Positions 62,087 to 64,000 of a stretch of 64,000 bases of DNA are shown one piece after another. Below the pieces are notes generated by a model, which was given only the letters and a program-made list of their open reading frames with translations, had not been told where the DNA came from and made no database searches. Numbering within the stretch: the stretch's first letter is position 1; each line of letters starts with the position of its first letter. The stretch comes from Prunus persica (lineage: Eukaryota > Streptophyta > Magnoliopsida > Rosales > Rosaceae), in assembly GCF_000346465.2 (NCBI RefSeq), contig NC_034011.1, positions 24,067,115 through 24,131,114 of the forward strand. Reading direction: 5' to 3'. Made by a program: the position numbers and the translations under genes.

Positions 62087-64000
62087 CTATATACCGCTCA
62101 GCAATGCAACCTTCGGGACGAGTACGATTCTGAACATCTTCAGCACTTTCATATATCTTTCAAACGGATACATCCACCTAAAATATACTGGCCCACATAG
62201 ACGAACTTCTCTGACAAGATGTACTACTAGATGAACCATGATATCAAAGAATGAAGGGGGAAAGTACTTCTCAAGCAAACACAGAGTAACTACTACATCT
62301 TCTTCCAACTTATCTAGCTTGGAAACATCAACAGTCTTTGCACATATAGCATTGAAGAAGAAGCACAAATGAGTTATTGCATACCTTGCAAGCTTCTCCA
62401 AAACAGAACGAATTGCCACAGGGAGCAATTGTTGCATTAAGGTATGACAATCATGTGATTTAAGGCCAAGAAGTCTTGAATCTTGTAAAGATACAAGATT
62501 TTTAATATTTGAAGAATAACCTTCAGGAACCTTCATACCATAGAAAGAATTGCAAACCTCTCTCTTCTCTGCTCTTGACAAATTCCAAGGCCCAGGAGGC
62601 AAACGAGTACGTCTTTCTCCATACTCGGGTTGCAAATCAGTTTTGGCCCCCATGTTCAATAAATCTAATCGAGCAGCAATCCCATCTTTATTTTTTCCAA
62701 GGATCTCCAGCAATGTACCAATGATACTATCGCAAACATTCTTCTCAATGTGCATAACATCTAGGGCATGCCTCACAGGAAGGTATTTCCAATACTCGAG
62801 ATCAAAGAATATTGATTTCTTCTTCCAACAAACTTTGTCACCATTTTCAACCATATGCAGCACTTCTTCTCCGGTTAATGGCTCGAGAGGTATGCCATAT
62901 TCAGGTTTCCCATTAAAAGCTGCACGTTGCCTCCTATATGGATGATTGATTGGTAACCATTTTCTTTGCCCAATGTAACAAATTTTGTGGCCATTTTTCA
63001 ACCTGTGACTAGGTGAATCATCGCCGCATATTGGACAAGCTTTATATCCTTTAACAACACAACCAGATAAGTTTTCATAGGCGGGGAAATCATTAATTGT
63101 CCACATTAATGCAGCTCTGAGTGTAAAGTATTCTCCATTATGTGCATCATACACTACTCTAATCCCATCCCACAAAGATTTTAAATCATCAATCAAAGGC
63201 TCCAAGTAGACGTCTATATCATTTCCGGGTTGTTTAGGACCGGAAATCAATAAGGTTAACATCATGAACTTTCGTTTCATGCACAGCCATGGAGGGAGAT
63301 TATATGTAACTAAGATAACCGGCCAACAACTATATCTGCTACTTATAGAACTGTGGGGATTGAATCCATTAGATGAAAGAGCCAATCTCAAGTTTCTCGG
63401 CTCATTACCAAACTCAGGCAATTTATCATTAAGAAGTTTCCAAGACGGGGAATCCGCCGGTTGAGACATCTGACCGTCAATTGATTTTCTAGCAGCATGC
63501 CAAGTCAAACTCTTAGCTGTCTCATGTGATTGAAACATCCTTTTAAACCTTGGAATTGGAGGAAAATACCACACCACCTTCGCTGGCACACCCTCTTTCA
63601 AGATTGAATCTTTGCCTTCCTTCCACCTTGAGATACCACAAGTAGGACAATTAGTTGAATCCTCATACTCCTTCCTATACAAGATGCAATCATTGGGGCA
63701 TGCGTGCATTTTCTCATAACTCAGCCCCAATGCACACAAAGTCTTTTTAGCCTCATACATAGAGGTTGGTATTGTATTTCCTTCTGGAAGCAAATCGCCT
63801 TGAAGTATCAATAATTTTGTAAAACAGACATCACTCATCCCATGTTTTGCCTTTAAATTATACAACTTCACTAATGCCGATAACTTCGTGTACTTTCTAC
63901 AACCAGGGTACACTGGTTGATCTCCATCCCCAATCACATTGGCAAACTCATACGGATCGGAACCAATATCACCAAAATCATTATCATCCATATCAATTTC
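62087..64000 (-). pseudogene. CACTA tnp2-type transposase, main part (frameshifted, 5' end off window)
   Basis: Open from the window edge to a stop at 62,087. Tnp2-family motifs: CPNDCILYRKEYEDSTNCP (zinc-type cysteines), VWYFPPIPRFKRMF, DDLKSLWDGIRVYD-like segment, GYKACPICGDDSPSHRL, HALDVMHIEKNVCDSIIGTL, then the DUF4218 block MVHLVVHLVREVRLCGPVYF and YPFERYMKVLK. Just after MKVLK (~62,143) one base is lost: the present frame ends in a foreign tail, while another frame continues QNRTRPEGCIAERYIAEEA. A transposase-associated domain would be expected beyond 64,000. Confidence 0.85.

Larger units (their letters stand above)
58819..64000 (-). mobile_element. CACTA (En/Spm) transposon, right side beyond window
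   Basis: The left terminus is CACTACTACAAAAAAGC at 58,819, the standard CACTA end. It is followed by ~2 kb of subterminal DNA full of CGTCG/CGACG motifs (58,840-60,880), then a minus-strand transposase gene (60,960-64,000) that leaves the window. Since the gene reads towards the left end, this is the 3' end of the element. A 250-bp part of the subterminal region is directly repeated (59,095-59,350 and 60,125-60,385). A Cassandra TRIM is nested at 59,352-59,976. The flanking GAG (58,816-58,818) would be one copy of the 3-bp target duplication. Confidence 0.88.

Overview
This is a stretch of a eudicot nuclear genome. Genes have GT-AG introns and no operons, intergenic DNA is AT-rich, and class I and II plant transposons are dense. 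Gene content and transposon style (an intronless FERONIA-like receptor cluster, a Cassandra TRIM) suggest a woody rosid, perhaps Rosaceae/Prunus; the species is inference only.

Layout. 0.4-5.2 kb: two copies of a small secreted cysteine-rich peptide gene, one apparently intact (4186-4518) and one broken (471-829), with insertions datable by paralogous empty sites. 5.9-9.05 kb: a Helitron, a TAA-flanked MITE and three degenerate ~0.7-kb repeats carrying a 20-bp palindrome. 10.0-18.06 kb: the most unusual region. A COBRA-like (GPI-anchored cell-wall protein) gene has been shredded. Its first two exons are amplified three times in ~1.55-kb tandem units and its third exon four times in ~648-bp tandem units, both fused to pieces of one hAT family whose parent insertion still has its 8-bp target duplication. 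18-23.2 kb: decayed transposons, a mitochondrial 26S rRNA fragment, a LINE 3' end and two more palindrome clusters.

24.1-30.6 kb is the conserved gene island: a six-exon mitochondrial carrier (At5g15640/SLC25A44 type) with a duplicated splice acceptor in intron 1; a single-exon membrane-anchored methyltransferase-like gene (minus); and a three-exon DUF2039/C9orf85-like gene (minus). 32.2-34.9 kb is a decayed Ty1-copia element.

34.9-53.0 kb holds three full-length intronless CrRLK1L (malectin-like, FERONIA-type) receptor kinases plus kinase and promoter fragments of lost copies, duplicated upstream blocks and a hAT element. About 1.3 kb beyond the last receptor is a small secreted protein whose precursor layout weakly resembles RALF peptides, the ligands of this receptor family.

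54.8-58.8 kb is gene-free, probably retrotransposon-derived. From 58819 to the right edge lies one end of a CACTA (En/Spm) transposon: terminal CACTACTACAAAAA, a CGTC-rich subterminal array and a minus-strand tnp2 transposase with visible disabling mutations. A young Cassandra TRIM, whose LTRs carry 5S rRNA-like sequence, is inserted in the subterminal array with a 5-bp target duplication.
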